Assembly (NCBI RefSeq): GCF_001314325.1
Contig: NZ_CP009431.1
Location: 1 to 64,000, forward strand
Reading direction: 5' to 3'
Length of the DNA stretch: 64,000 nucleotides
Source of the DNA: Sphingopyxis macrogoltabida
GTDB taxonomy: Bacteria > Pseudomonadota > Alphaproteobacteria > Sphingomonadales > Sphingomonadaceae
Shown: positions 25,217 to 33,152 of the stretch, in pieces
Layout: every line of letters begins with the position of its first letter
Position numbering within the stretch: position 1 is the first letter of the stretch
Translations under genes and position numbers: made by a program
The notes under the pieces: generated by a model
Databases searched by the model: none
What the model saw: the letters and a program-made list of their open reading frames with translations, nothing else
What the model was told of the DNA's origin: nothing

Positions 25217-26098
25217 ATGAAAAATCTTCTATTTTTGTTGGTTGCTTTGACGCCGACGCCATCATCGGCGCGCGAAGCAATTCTCGACGTGTTTTCGCCA
25301 GAGGCAAAACCGGACTTCGCTGTGCTCGCCCCACAGTTGCGCGGGGCGGTCGATCTCGAGCAATCAGTGGAACCGCCTCCGGCTCCAGTGGATGCGTTTT
25401 CACAAGAGTTGAACGGCGACTTTGAGTTGATCCCTCACAGCTTCACGATCAATCCCTATGCCGCGCGTCCCGCTGTTCCTTCGTGGATGCGGGCAGGTGC
25501 ATCATTCATGGGTCCTGCTTCTTCACCTTTCCGCCCTGTGCAGGATGACACACTCTGCCAGTCCCGCAGCTTCTTCCCGCGATATGGTATCAGCAGAGAC
25601 GCCCAGGCTCGCCGGACAGCCTATTTCAATCTGATCGTCGACGTCGCTTGCGATGCCGGCGTGCCCGTTGTTCTGTTTGACGCCTTACTGGCGCAGGAAA
25701 GCAGATATCGCCCCTTTGCTCGCAGCAACTCCGGTGCGATGGGCATGGCTCAGCTGATGCCCGGCACGGCCCAATATCTGCGTGTCACCGATCCTTGGGA
25801 TGTTCGGCAAAACCTTGTGGGCGGTGCGCGATATCTGCGCGAGCAGCTGGATCGCTTCGGGACATGGGAGCTTGCACTGGCTGCCTACAATGCAGGCCCG
25901 GGCCGTGTGGACCAGTTTGGCGGTATCCCCCCGTTTCGTGAGACCCGCAACTATGTGCGCACGATCATGGGCTCGATTGCCACCCCGAATTCGACTGGCG
26001 GTGTCTTACTGACCTCGGCAGCGCATCCCGCGCCCAATCCGTTTCGCCGGGTGATGCTTGCCTCGTTCGAAGGACGATCAGACGTTCCAGAACACTGA
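25217..26098 (+). CDS. Lytic transglycosylase (SLT domain)
   Basis: A 293-residue periplasmic peptidoglycan hydrolase. A signal peptide (MKNLLFLLVALTPTPSSA) is followed by about 125 residues of poorly conserved linker. The SLT domain runs from about residue 145: catalytic Glu in LLAQESRYRP (about 160), GAMGMAQLMPGTA, then NLVGGARYLREQL and ALAAYNAGPGRV. Such enzymes open the cell wall for type IV secretion pili, which fits the tra cluster downstream. ATG 25217 is preferred over GTG 25211. Confidence 0.9.
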   Translation: MKNLLFLLVALTPTPSSAREAILDVFSPEAKPDFAVLAPQLRGAVDLEQSVEPPPAPVDAFSQELNGDFELIPHSFTINPYAARPAVPSWMRAGASFMGPASSPFRPVQDDTLCQSRSFFPRYGISRDAQARRTAYFNLIVDVACDAGVPVVLFDALLAQESRYRPFARSNSGAMGMAQLMPGTAQYLRVTDPWDVRQNLVGGARYLREQLDRFGTWELALAAYNAGPGRVDQFGGIPPFRETRNYVRTIMGSIATPNSTGGVLLTSAAHPAPNPFRRVMLASFEGRSDVPEH

Positions 26099-26353
26099 GA
26101 ACCCAACGTGCCACGCATAGTACACACTGATCGCCAGGATGACGGGCGCGCCCTTGAGGTAGTTGAGCTGCCAGCGCAGCCAGAGCTTCGGGATGACCAG
26201 AGCTTTCTGGAGCCCCGTTTGGTGCGTGGGTCGCCATCTGCCACTGCGCCAGTCGTCGGCAGTCACTACCACCGCGAGCACTGCGCAGATCAGCGCCATC
26301 ATTCCCACGCCGATGTAGAGCGATGTCCAAGCGATAAGGGCTTCCTGCTTCAT
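26078..26353 (-). CDS. Small two-segment membrane protein
   Basis: A 91-residue protein with a hydrophobic N-terminal segment (LYIGVGMMALICAVLAVVV), a charged middle (DDWRSGRWRP) and a second hydrophobic stretch near the C-terminus (APVILAISVYYAWHVGFSV). Family not recognised. It overlaps the lytic transglycosylase end by 21 bp on the other strand. It may work with the secretion apparatus, but nothing in the sequence shows this. Confidence 0.6.
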   Translation of the reverse strand: MKQEALIAWTSLYIGVGMMALICAVLAVVVTADDWRSGRWRPTHQTGLQKALVIPKLWLRWQLNYLKGAPVILAISVYYAWHVGFSVFWNV

Positions 26354-26362
26354 GAGTCGGAC

Positions 26363-27838
26363 CTAGTGCAGCGATGATCGAAGAGAGATACGCATTTTCG
26401 AAGCTCTTGTATCCCCCTGGCCGCATACTGCCTTTCTGCGGCCGAGCAGCGTGTGGCCGAGATTGAGCTCACCGCTGCGGGCGCGCCGCACCAGCGCCTG
26501 CATGTATGCATCGGGCGTCTTGCGGATTTGTCCGTTGGCCAGGTGATGCCCGGTGATCAGCGCGCACAGGAGTGCGATCCCTGTGCCCAGTGTCGCACTT
26601 GCCCGCGCTGCCGTAGCTTGACCTATCTGGCAGACGCGGGCGACCTCGTGGAGCTCGGTCAGGCCCGGTCGGGTTCCAATTTCGACCATGCCGTCGATAA
26701 AGGGGAAGAGGGCAGGGGCTTCGGCCCAAACGAACCCCGATCGATGGATGCCGTAGACATCATTCGCGTCGGCCGAGACCTGCGCGTTCTGACAAGCATC
26801 GGCTGTTTCTTGCTTTACCCTGTCGGCATCAGGCGTGGTTCGAACGTCATCAGGTTCCCGTCGGCAAGCGCCCTCTGCCAAGCCGTATACAGATTCAAGA
26901 GCTTCTTCAGGGCTGTATTGATGGTGGCCATCCCGGCGCACCCTAGTGTCCCCGGAAGGTGTCAGCGACGCAATGTCGTCGAGCGATATGCGCTCTGACA
27001 ACCGATCAAGCAGCCGGGTCGCGACCTCGGCGAGGCGGCCGAGCACTGCGATCGCGTCCATGGATCCTTTCCGCCTCTGGTATGTGCGCCGCGCCGCAGC
27101 GATCGCATCGAGCTTCTTTCTGGCCTTGTCAGCCCAAAGGTGGCCCTGCTCGAACGGCCGCAGCAGCCGGTACGCGCTGCTTGTTGCCCTTCGAATTTGG
27201 TTGGGCAGGATCAGGTTTTGCGCGGCCAAGGCCTTCTCGGTGGCGGCCAGCTGTGTGAGGTAATCCTCAAGGAGGAGTAGCGGCGCCAGCGACCATCCTG
27301 ATGCGTCGGAGCGATCCTCGCTGTCTCGTGACCCAAGAAATCGCTTGCCGTTGCCGGCGAGGCAATGGGGGATGATCAGGCCGTATTCGGCAAGGCGCCT
27401 GATGTTCTTGCGCGCGGCGGTCCATCCGATCCGGCATTTGAGATGGTCGTTCGAGGCGGCAATGAGCGGGCCGCAGCGGCTGTCCCAGTCGATATTCATG
27501 GCCGCGATGCTCGCGGCGGCATCGTAAAGATCGCGCCAGACGATCCTCGGAACATCGATCGTCACGGGCGGCATTCTCGCGAAGGTCTCGATGATATCGA
27601 GCAGTTTGCGCCTACGCTCTCTGCCTGCGTTTTCGGCCCCGGTATGTCCGAACGCTCGCATCATCTTGCTGACGCGCGCTGCATGTCTCGCCCGATCTAG
27701 CGGGTCTTCCATGAAAGTGATCATGGTCAGCCGTTCAGTCTCGACCATCCCCAGTTTTGGCAGACAGGCACCGATCGCTGCGGCTCCCCGGCGGCGGCTA
27801 TTCACCTCCCAAGCTGCCTGATTCTGGACAATAGTCAT
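26363..27838 (-). CDS. RepC-like plasmid replication initiator
   Basis: A 491-residue protein of the RepC (RP-C) type known from repABC plasmids. The N-terminal winged-helix region is recognisable by WTAARKNIRRLAEYGLIIP and the following GSRDSEDRSDASGWSLAPLLL (the G-x-DLSPL-like box). The C-terminal region is a long helical RP-C_C-like domain, with the last part holding LVRRARSGELNLGHTLLG. GGGAGCGAAGGG directly precedes the ATG. No repA-repB pair stands beside it, so it is a solitary RepC-type gene on a plasmid that already has an RPA initiator. Confidence 0.8.
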   Translation of the reverse strand: MTIVQNQAAWEVNSRRRGAAAIGACLPKLGMVETERLTMITFMEDPLDRARHAARVSKMMRAFGHTGAENAGRERRRKLLDIIETFARMPPVTIDVPRIVWRDLYDAAASIAAMNIDWDSRCGPLIAASNDHLKCRIGWTAARKNIRRLAEYGLIIPHCLAGNGKRFLGSRDSEDRSDASGWSLAPLLLLEDYLTQLAATEKALAAQNLILPNQIRRATSSAYRLLRPFEQGHLWADKARKKLDAIAAARRTYQRRKGSMDAIAVLGRLAEVATRLLDRLSERISLDDIASLTPSGDTRVRRDGHHQYSPEEALESVYGLAEGACRREPDDVRTTPDADRVKQETADACQNAQVSADANDVYGIHRSGFVWAEAPALFPFIDGMVEIGTRPGLTELHEVARVCQIGQATAARASATLGTGIALLCALITGHHLANGQIRKTPDAYMQALVRRARSGELNLGHTLLGRRKAVCGQGDTRASKMRISLRSSLH

Positions 27839-27904
27839 CCCTTCGCTCCCTCAGTCCTGAGGTGCGGCACAGACAAAGAACATTGCCCGCAAAATCTGCG
27901 GAAA

Positions 27905-28012
27905 ATGCTTGCAAGTTGTCAGGGAGCAGGTAGCTTGCCGTTGTCTCTCGCCACGCTTTGGCGCGGCAAATTACAGCTTCCTTCGAAAGGCCCGGGCGCT
28001 GCCCGGGTTTTT
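27905..28012 (+). ncRNA. Candidate antisense (ctRNA-like) RNA opposite the repC leader
   Basis: On the strand opposite repC and just upstream of its start, TTGCAA (27910-27915) and TAGCTT with a 16-bp spacing could be a weak promoter. The transcript would end at the strong terminator 27991-28012. In repABC plasmids a counter-transcribed RNA of about 50-100 nt with a terminator hairpin occupies this very position and controls RepC synthesis. Placement is the main evidence; expression is unproved. Confidence 0.4.
27991..28012 (+). terminator. Rho-independent terminator
   Basis: A perfect 7-bp GC stem CCCGGGC-GCT-GCCCGGG followed by five T on the + strand. It lies upstream of repC on the opposite strand and could end a small antisense RNA. 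Confidence 0.7.
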
Positions 28013-28171
28013 CATGTCTGCGTCGCTGACCTCCCTTTCATATGCACCAGCTGGTGCGGCGATCCTTGGCAGCGTTCGGGCGCGTTTCATCGCGCGCAGA
28101 AGCGCTTGTTTGCCATTCGGTCTGTTGCTAGAAAGCGAGGTGAACTTGGCGCTCTGGCAACAGGATGCGTT

Positions 28172-28203
28172 AAAGGGGGTCCCGTTGGCGCGGGGCCCCT
28201 TTT
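28172..28203 (-). terminator. Bidirectional terminator-like hairpin
   Basis: AAAGGGG at 28172-28178 pairs with CCCCTTT at 28196-28202, with further internal GC pairing. It begins directly after the stop of the minus-strand gene ending at 28209, so it most likely ends that small cluster. The T-run also suits + strand transcription. Confidence 0.6.
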
Positions 28204-28208
28204 CAATT

Positions 28209-28424
28209 TCAGAGCATCATCGGTTGTCCTTCTGATGGTTCAGGTGATCTGACGCTGAGCGTTGTCGCCACAATCGCTGCGATGATCGCCTCTCGGGACG
28301 ACAGATCATCCTTTTTGAGCTCGTCAATCATCGCAATCATGGCTCCTGGCAGCCAGATTTCGAGGGGGCGCAAACGACCCTGACGGCGTTTGCGTCTTTG
28401 CTCCGCTTTCGGGTGCTGCGCCAT
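28209..28424 (-). CDS. Small basic protein, ribbon-helix-helix-like
   Basis: About 71 residues, starting MAQHPKAEQRRKRRQGRL. A basic N-terminus is followed by LRPLEIWLPGAMIAMIDELKKDD and then a helix REAIIAAIVATTL. One strand and two helices suit a ribbon-helix-helix DNA-binding protein, perhaps a regulator of transfer or copy number. The frame is open to 28511; ATG 28484 and TTG 28511 are possible starts and none has a clear ribosome-binding site. It is the last gene of the minus-strand cluster beside the tra promoter region. Confidence 0.5.
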   Translation of the reverse strand: MAQHPKAEQRRKRRQGRLRPLEIWLPGAMIAMIDELKKDDLSSREAIIAAIVATTLSVRSPEPSEGQPMML

Positions 28425-28514
28425 ATTTGCGCTTCGCTGTGTGGTACAGGACATCTGCCCGTGACCAGTAACGCGGTTCGTCATGCAGCGTGGGCTCGTT
28501 TCGCCGTACAAGGC

Positions 28515-29006
28515 TCAAGCATACGCATGTTCAAAACCGCCGCCGTTATGCCGGCTTTCAAGCGACATGTGGTGTTTGGCGATGGCCGACGATGTCTTAC
28601 GGGCGATCGTGTCACACAGGCTTTGACGAATGGTCTCGAACTGTCCTTCGCAGGCTGCGAGTTCGCTTGGTAGCCGGGCGGCCAGTGCGACCGCAACCAA
28701 TGCCGTCGTCTCGCAGCATGGGTCTTCGTAGGAGCTAGCGCTTTCATAGCACAGCAGAACGAGGCCTGCTCGGATAGGGTCGATTTTCAGATGGAGCAGG
28801 ACGCGTTGGAATTCGTCGATCGTAAGATTTCCATCTTCGACCTTGTCGAAGAACTTCTTCCGCCGACTCTCTTTGATCACGCCTTCATCGGTCAGTTTGC
28901 GCAAGCTTGTGTTCTGCAGCCTCATCTGTTCCTTGATGAGCGCTGCATACAGTTGGTTTACGCTGTGAGCTCTGCTGGCGACTCCATCTTCTGTCCCTTC
29001 GCACAT
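28515..29006 (-). CDS. Hypothetical regulator-like protein
   Basis: A 163-residue protein of unknown family. The N-terminal half looks like a helical DNA-binding domain (LYAALIKEQMRLQNTSLRKL, then ESRRKKFFDKVEDGNLTIDE), similar in layout to Cro/CI-type folds with an unusual spacing. The C-terminal half is helical. ATG 29006 is chosen because GGAGG lies five to six bases before it; the longer GTG start at 29018 would put that site inside the gene. It stands between two other small genes facing away from the tra operon. Confidence 0.55.
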   Translation of the reverse strand: MCEGTEDGVASRAHSVNQLYAALIKEQMRLQNTSLRKLTDEGVIKESRRKKFFDKVEDGNLTIDEFQRVLLHLKIDPIRAGLVLLCYESASSYEDPCCETTALVAVALAARLPSELAACEGQFETIRQSLCDTIARKTSSAIAKHHMSLESRHNGGGFEHAYA

Positions 29007-29046
29007 GTGTGCCTCCACGATCCCATGTATTCCACTCCATGCAGTT

Positions 29047-29436
29047 TCATAGTTTGACTTTGTCCATTTGCATTTTGCAAGCGGAAAATTCGCCCTCTGC
29101 TACTAACATTGCGCAGAAAATCAGTGTTTCGCGCACCCCGCAATGAGCCTTGGTAGCAGCGTTCAGCTCGCCTTTCAGCCGCTCGACCGCCGCATTGTCC
29201 TTGGAATTGAGACGGACATAGATCCGAACGGGTCCGTCCACAGGAAGCAGGGTCTCCAGCGCTGCGGAATGTCCATCTTTGAGGGCTGGGTACCGCTCCA
29301 GCGCATGGAGAATGACGTCTTTGAACGTCACAAAGCGCGTCTGCTCGAGGCTGAGTGCTGCGATGGCCCTGACGATATCTTCGAAGGCGTGTGCGCTGAT
29401 GGAAATCTCGTGGGCTACATACGTGTTTTTGCTCAA
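29047..29436 (-). CDS. Hypothetical protein divergent from the tra operon
   Basis: About 129 residues, family not recognised. It has helical stretches (HAFEDIVRAIAALSLEQTRF, FKDVILHALERYPAL) and a strand-helix end (VRIYVRLNSKDNAAVERLKG). TTG 29436 is chosen because a near-perfect AAAGGAG lies six bases upstream; the frame is open to 29631 but that would run through the 22-bp repeat array. A role in controlling transfer is plausible from position only. Confidence 0.55.
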   Translation of the reverse strand: MSKNTYVAHEISISAHAFEDIVRAIAALSLEQTRFVTFKDVILHALERYPALKDGHSAALETLLPVDGPVRIYVRLNSKDNAAVERLKGELNAATKAHCGVRETLIFCAMLVAEGEFSACKMQMDKVKL

Positions 29437-29528
29437 TTCGATCTCCTTTCTCTCGATGTGGCAGCGTCTGAACTTGTCATCCTGCAACTGCGCGGTTTCC
29501 GGGTCATCCTTTTTGCGCATTTTTACCC

Positions 29529-29682
29529 GTGGGGCGGATTCCTCTCCACCTTGGGGCTGATTTTCGCCCGCTGTGGGGCACAAACATCCCCGGTGTGGGT
29601 CGCAAATTGGACCACGGTGGGAAATTCTCATTCCCAGTCTGGGAGCGAATCGAATCCTGGGCGGGGTTCAATTCTGCCCCAA
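29529..29682. repeat. Seven tandem 22-bp imperfect palindromes upstream of the tra operon
   Basis: Units begin at 29529, 29551, 29573, 29595, 29617, 29639 and 29661, an exact 22-bp period. Each has a G-rich left arm (typically GTGGG) and a C-rich right arm around an AT-rich centre; the clearest is TGGGAA-ATTCTCA-TTCCCA at 29618-29636. Centres differ while arms are kept. The array fills most of the gap between a divergent regulator-like gene and traA. It may bind a tra regulator on one DNA face every two turns, or be part of an origin. Confidence 0.8.
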
Positions 29683-29792
29683 CCTCTCATTTCCTTAGAA
29701 ATCCTGACACTTCGGTGTTGAGAAATGGTTCCTCCCGGGCGGACTTTGGCTGTGGCGGCAGACGCCAGCATCCAACCGAAAGGGAAATCTCA

Positions 29793-30110
29793 ATGACAAG
29801 TCTCGATCTGAAGAATCGCAGCGGCACGCTTGCTGTTGCGATTGCGGCGCTCGCGGCCGCCAGCGTGTTCGGCGCTGATGCCGCAATGGCGGGGGCCGAC
29901 ACGACCTTCAACACCGCTCTCGCTCAGTTCACCGGCTTCCTTGAAGGCTCCGGTGGCCGGATCATCACCGTGCTCTCGCTCGCCGGCGGGATCGTGGCGC
30001 TTGCGTCGGGCCGCTTTTCGCTCGGCCAGGTCGCAATCCCTGTGGGAGTCGGCGTCGGCGCCGGGACCGGCATTCCGATTGTCACCGCCTCGGTTACCGG
30101 CACGGTCTGA
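29793..30110 (+). CDS. traA: TraA-like conjugative pilin precursor
   Basis: A 105-residue pilin precursor. A long leader (about residues 1-33, ending ADAAMAGA) precedes two hydrophobic stretches (RIITVLSLAGGIVALAS and VAIPVGVGVGAGTGIPIV), the layout of F-type TraA/VirB2 pilins. GAAAGGG lies just before the ATG. First gene of the long transfer operon, downstream of the 22-bp palindrome array. A downstream gap of 89 bp before traL shows no clear terminator. Confidence 0.8.
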   Translation: MTSLDLKNRSGTLAVAIAALAAASVFGADAAMAGADTTFNTALAQFTGFLEGSGGRIITVLSLAGGIVALASGRFSLGQVAIPVGVGVGAGTGIPIVTASVTGTV

Positions 30111-30199
30111 ACGCTGCGCCCTCGCTTCATGATGGCAAGGGTACCGCAGTTCACCTTTTGGGCTGCCGCTCCTTGTCCTCCCTCTGGCGGAGTTGATCC

Positions 30200-30484
30200 T
30201 TGGACCAGTATTCGATCCCAAAACATCTCGACGATCCAGAACTGATCGGGTTCTGGACCCTCGATGAATTCCTGGTGATGGTCATACCCTTCACCTGGGG
30301 CATCCTCGCTCAGCACGTTGTCATCGGGCTCCTTTTGGCCCTGGCTGCGTGGTTCGGCTATCGCAAAGTCAAAGCTGGGCGTTCGATGCATTGGGTCCTG
30401 CATTTTGCCTATTGGCATTTGCCGGGAGAATTCTTCGGTCTGAAGGTCGCTCCGCCATCTCATCTTCGTGTGATGGCGGGCTGA
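30200..30484 (+). CDS. traL: TraL, type IV conjugative transfer system protein
   Basis: A 94-residue inner-membrane protein of the TraL/VirB3 type. The N-terminal motif IPKHLDDPELIGFWTLDEF is strongly TraL-like, followed by two adjacent hydrophobic segments (VMVIPFTWGILAQHVVIG and LLLALAAWFGY). The start is TTG 30200 with GGCGGAG upstream. It links pilin and mating-pore assembly in F-type systems. Confidence 0.9.
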   Translation: MDQYSIPKHLDDPELIGFWTLDEFLVMVIPFTWGILAQHVVIGLLLALAAWFGYRKVKAGRSMHWVLHFAYWHLPGEFFGLKVAPPSHLRVMAG

Positions 30485-30485
30485 T

Positions 30486-31052
30486 ATGGAAATCTCTTTT
30501 GCTCATGAGGCGTCGCAGCGGACCCTCAAGCAGCGCAACCTGCTTGCGCTCATCTGTGTCGTGCTCGGCATTCTCGTGGTGGTTATGTTCACCGCGGCAT
30601 CGACGCGGGACCGCGAGGTCGTGCTGCAGCCCATCCTGCCCAGCCAGATGACGCTGAGCTCTGCGGCGCTCACGCCCGAATATCTTGAGGCCGTGACGCG
30701 CGACACCGCGCAGCTCGCGCTCAACCGCTCGCCCGAAACACTCCAGTACTGGCTTGATGGCATCGTGGCCATTTCCGCGCCGGAGGCGCGCGGGGCTCTC
30801 AAGGCCAAGCTCCTGCGGATCGTGGCTGAGCAGGAGGGGTCGCAGGTGACCCAGTTTGTCACGATCAACTGGATCCGCACTGATCCGGAAAACCTCACCA
30901 GCCAGGTCGGCGGCGTCCTTCATACCATCGTCGGATCCAAGGACGTGCGCCGCGAGCACAAGATCTTCGAATTTCACTGGACCTACACCGGCGTGTCGCT
31001 GCGCCTGAAGGGGTTTGGTGTCGTCGTTAAGAAGGAAGGAGCCAACCAATGA
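30486..31052 (+). CDS. traE: TraE, type IV conjugative transfer system protein
   Basis: A 188-residue TraE/VirB5-8-type component. One membrane anchor lies near the N-terminus (NLLALICVVLGILVVVMF), followed by a periplasmic domain with typical TraE blocks (LTPEYLEAVTRDTAQLALN, SPETLQYW, VTINW). It overlaps the traK start by four bases (ATGA). Order traL-traE-traK-traB matches the F plasmid. Confidence 0.9.
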   Translation: MEISFAHEASQRTLKQRNLLALICVVLGILVVVMFTAASTRDREVVLQPILPSQMTLSSAALTPEYLEAVTRDTAQLALNRSPETLQYWLDGIVAISAPEARGALKAKLLRIVAEQEGSQVTQFVTINWIRTDPENLTSQVGGVLHTIVGSKDVRREHKIFEFHWTYTGVSLRLKGFGVVVKKEGANQ

Positions 31053-31849
31053 CCTTCTCTGTCTCGACGCTCTGCCTTGCCTCGGGCGCGCCGCTGCTTT
31101 TCCGCATCGACAGCCATCTTCTTCGCGGGCTTGGCGCTGCACTTTTCACTGTCGGATTCGTCATGGCGGCCACGCCAGCTTTTGCTGACGAAAACATCCT
31201 CGCCGTCGATAATGGAGAGGTTCGCTGCCGGGCATCCAAGGCCGACCTGACGCGTATTTCGCTGAAGGATGACCGGTTCGTGTCGGTATCCCGAGTGCAA
31301 ACTGGCGTCGAGGGTCAAGACTTCTCGATCGTCCATGAACCCACCCGCGGCGATATCTACATCTCGGTCCCCGAAGCTTATTCGAAGCCGAACATCTCCT
31401 TTTTCGGGACGACGCAAAAGGGCCTTGTCTACAAGTTCGACTGCCAGATTGGCGGTGAAAGCGCCGTGCAGGTTTTCGTGGGCAACGCCGATATCGAAAA
31501 TCCGTCCGCCAAACCTGAGGTCCTTACAGCATCGGGTTCGTTGCAGGATCGCGCTGTCGGGCTCGTCAGGGCCATGTTCGAACAGCGCCCGGTGACCGGC
31601 TTCGAGATCCGCGATGCGGCGCGTGCCCCGGTCAACGTCGGGGACATGAAAGTTCAGCTCCTCACCGAGTATCGCAGTCCGACGATGACCGGAAAGGTCC
31701 TGCGCATCGAGAATACCAGCGCCTCACCGGTCGCGCTTCGTGAAGAGCTCATCGCCGGTGACGGCGCAATCGCCGTCACAATTTCCAACCCCAACCTCGC
31801 AAGCGGGCAGGCGACTGCTGCTTACGTGGTCGTGCCTGCAGGAAGGTAA
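31049..31849 (+). CDS. traK: TraK, secretin-like outer-membrane component
   Basis: A 266-residue TraK/VirB9-like protein of the outer-membrane core. A long signal region (hydrophobic around GLGAALFTVGFVMAA, ending ATPAFA) precedes a mature protein starting near DENILAVDNGEVRC. The beta-rich body ends LASGQATAAYVVVPAG, as TraK proteins do. It should form the outer pore with TraB and TraV. Confidence 0.88.
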   Translation: MTFSVSTLCLASGAPLLFRIDSHLLRGLGAALFTVGFVMAATPAFADENILAVDNGEVRCRASKADLTRISLKDDRFVSVSRVQTGVEGQDFSIVHEPTRGDIYISVPEAYSKPNISFFGTTQKGLVYKFDCQIGGESAVQVFVGNADIENPSAKPEVLTASGSLQDRAVGLVRAMFEQRPVTGFEIRDAARAPVNVGDMKVQLLTEYRSPTMTGKVLRIENTSASPVALREELIAGDGAIAVTISNPNLASGQATAAYVVVPAGR

Positions 31850-31854
31850 GCCTC

Positions 31855-33144
31855 ATGGATTTTCTCAAGCGCAAGTCCAAGGATCTGGATGGCGCCGAGA
31901 CCGATGGCCGCGATGCGGTCGATGAAACGGGTTCGATCATCGACAATGACAAGGCACAGAAGCGGCAGAGAATGCTGTTTTTCGGGCTCGGTGGTGTCGC
32001 GGTCGTGGCTTCGACCATGTATGTCTTGCGGACGGAAACCGTGGTCGAAGAGGCAACCAAGCCTGGGCACGAGACCGAGGTGTCAACCGATGCCCTGATG
32101 AACCGCCAGCGCGTCGATCAGGAATGGATGGCCATCTACGAAGGCCAGGTCAATTCTCAGGATCAGCGCCTCAAAGGCGTAGAGGCGCAGGCCGGTCAGG
32201 TTGCACAATTGCAGAGCGAGATTCAGGCGTTGCGGGGTGAAAATGCCGCGATGGCGCGCGACGGGCAGCAGGTGCTCGAGGCTTATGAGCGTGAGAACCA
32301 GCAACTGCGCCAGCAGGTTACCAGGGGCAACCCCCGCCCGACTGCCCCCGGGCCGGTCGCGGCTGCCCGTGAGATGGGCGTGCCTTCGCCGGCTGCGTCC
32401 GGCGCACCTTCCGCCGCATTGCCCCGCCGCGGCAACGATGTGCAGATGGTGTCTTTCGCGCAAGCGGGCGGGACGGGCTCGCGCATTGATCCGGCCAAGG
32501 CCCCTGCGGTTTACACCGACTCCCCGAACTACCTCCCACCCAACTCGATCGCGAATGCTACCGTGGTGGTCGGCGTTGATGCGACGACCAATACCCGCAG
32601 CCAGAGTGACCCTCTACCGGTTCTTCTGCGTATCACCGGGCCGGCGCGCTCGGTCTATGGTGACGGCAAGCTGCTCGCGACCCGCGTGCAGGGCTGCATG
32701 GTCAATGGTGCGGCTTACGGCGATCTCTCCAGCGAAAAGGTCTATGTGAAGCTGCAGCGCATGACCTGCGCGCAGCCCGGCGGGCGCTTTGCGGTGTCAG
32801 AGGTCAAGGGCTTCATTGCCTTTGGCGGCAAAGTCGGCGTTCGCGGACGCGTTGTCAGCCGTGAAGGCTCGCTGACCACGCAAGCGTTTCTCGCAGGGCT
32901 GGTGAGCGGGGTGGGCAACGCCTTCCAGGGCGCCAACCAGATCCCCCGGATTTCCCAAGATCCCGTGCTCCCGTCAGCTTCCGATGTCGGCATTCAGGCC
33001 ATTGGCGGCGGCGCGGCGAACGCCGGGAACACTCTCTCCGATTATCTGATCGAACGGGCCGAGCAATATCAGCCGGTCGTCGAGATGCCCACCGGTGCTG
33101 CGGTCGAGGTCGTTTTCCTCGACGGCACCTTTATCAGGAATTGA
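31855..33144 (+). CDS. traB: TraB, VirB10-like transfer channel protein
   Basis: A 429-residue TraB/TrbI/VirB10-type protein. A cytoplasmic start of about 38 residues is followed by one membrane segment (MLFFGLGGVAVVASTMYVL). A coiled coil (about residues 90-145) and a Pro/Ala-rich linker come next, then the conserved VirB10-like domain (LPPNSIANATVVVGVDATTN, GCMVNGAAYGDLSSEKVYVK, FVGG-like region). It spans the periplasm and links the inner motor to the TraK/TraV pore. Confidence 0.9.
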   Translation: MDFLKRKSKDLDGAETDGRDAVDETGSIIDNDKAQKRQRMLFFGLGGVAVVASTMYVLRTETVVEEATKPGHETEVSTDALMNRQRVDQEWMAIYEGQVNSQDQRLKGVEAQAGQVAQLQSEIQALRGENAAMARDGQQVLEAYERENQQLRQQVTRGNPRPTAPGPVAAAREMGVPSPAASGAPSAALPRRGNDVQMVSFAQAGGTGSRIDPAKAPAVYTDSPNYLPPNSIANATVVVGVDATTNTRSQSDPLPVLLRITGPARSVYGDGKLLATRVQGCMVNGAAYGDLSSEKVYVKLQRMTCAQPGGRFAVSEVKGFIAFGGKVGVRGRVVSREGSLTTQAFLAGLVSGVGNAFQGANQIPRISQDPVLPSASDVGIQAIGGGAANAGNTLSDYLIERAEQYQPVVEMPTGAAVEVVFLDGTFIRN

Positions 33145-33152
33145 GGCCCGTC

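Noticed and set aside
27905..28252. A 115-codon + strand frame upstream of repC
   Set aside because: It crosses two terminator-like hairpins and has an unnatural composition rich in Cys and Trp; an antisense RNA explains the hairpins better.
29529..29682. CRISPR-like array of short regular repeats
   Set aside because: Units are tandem with no spacers, the unit is only 22 bp and palindromic, and there are no cas genes.
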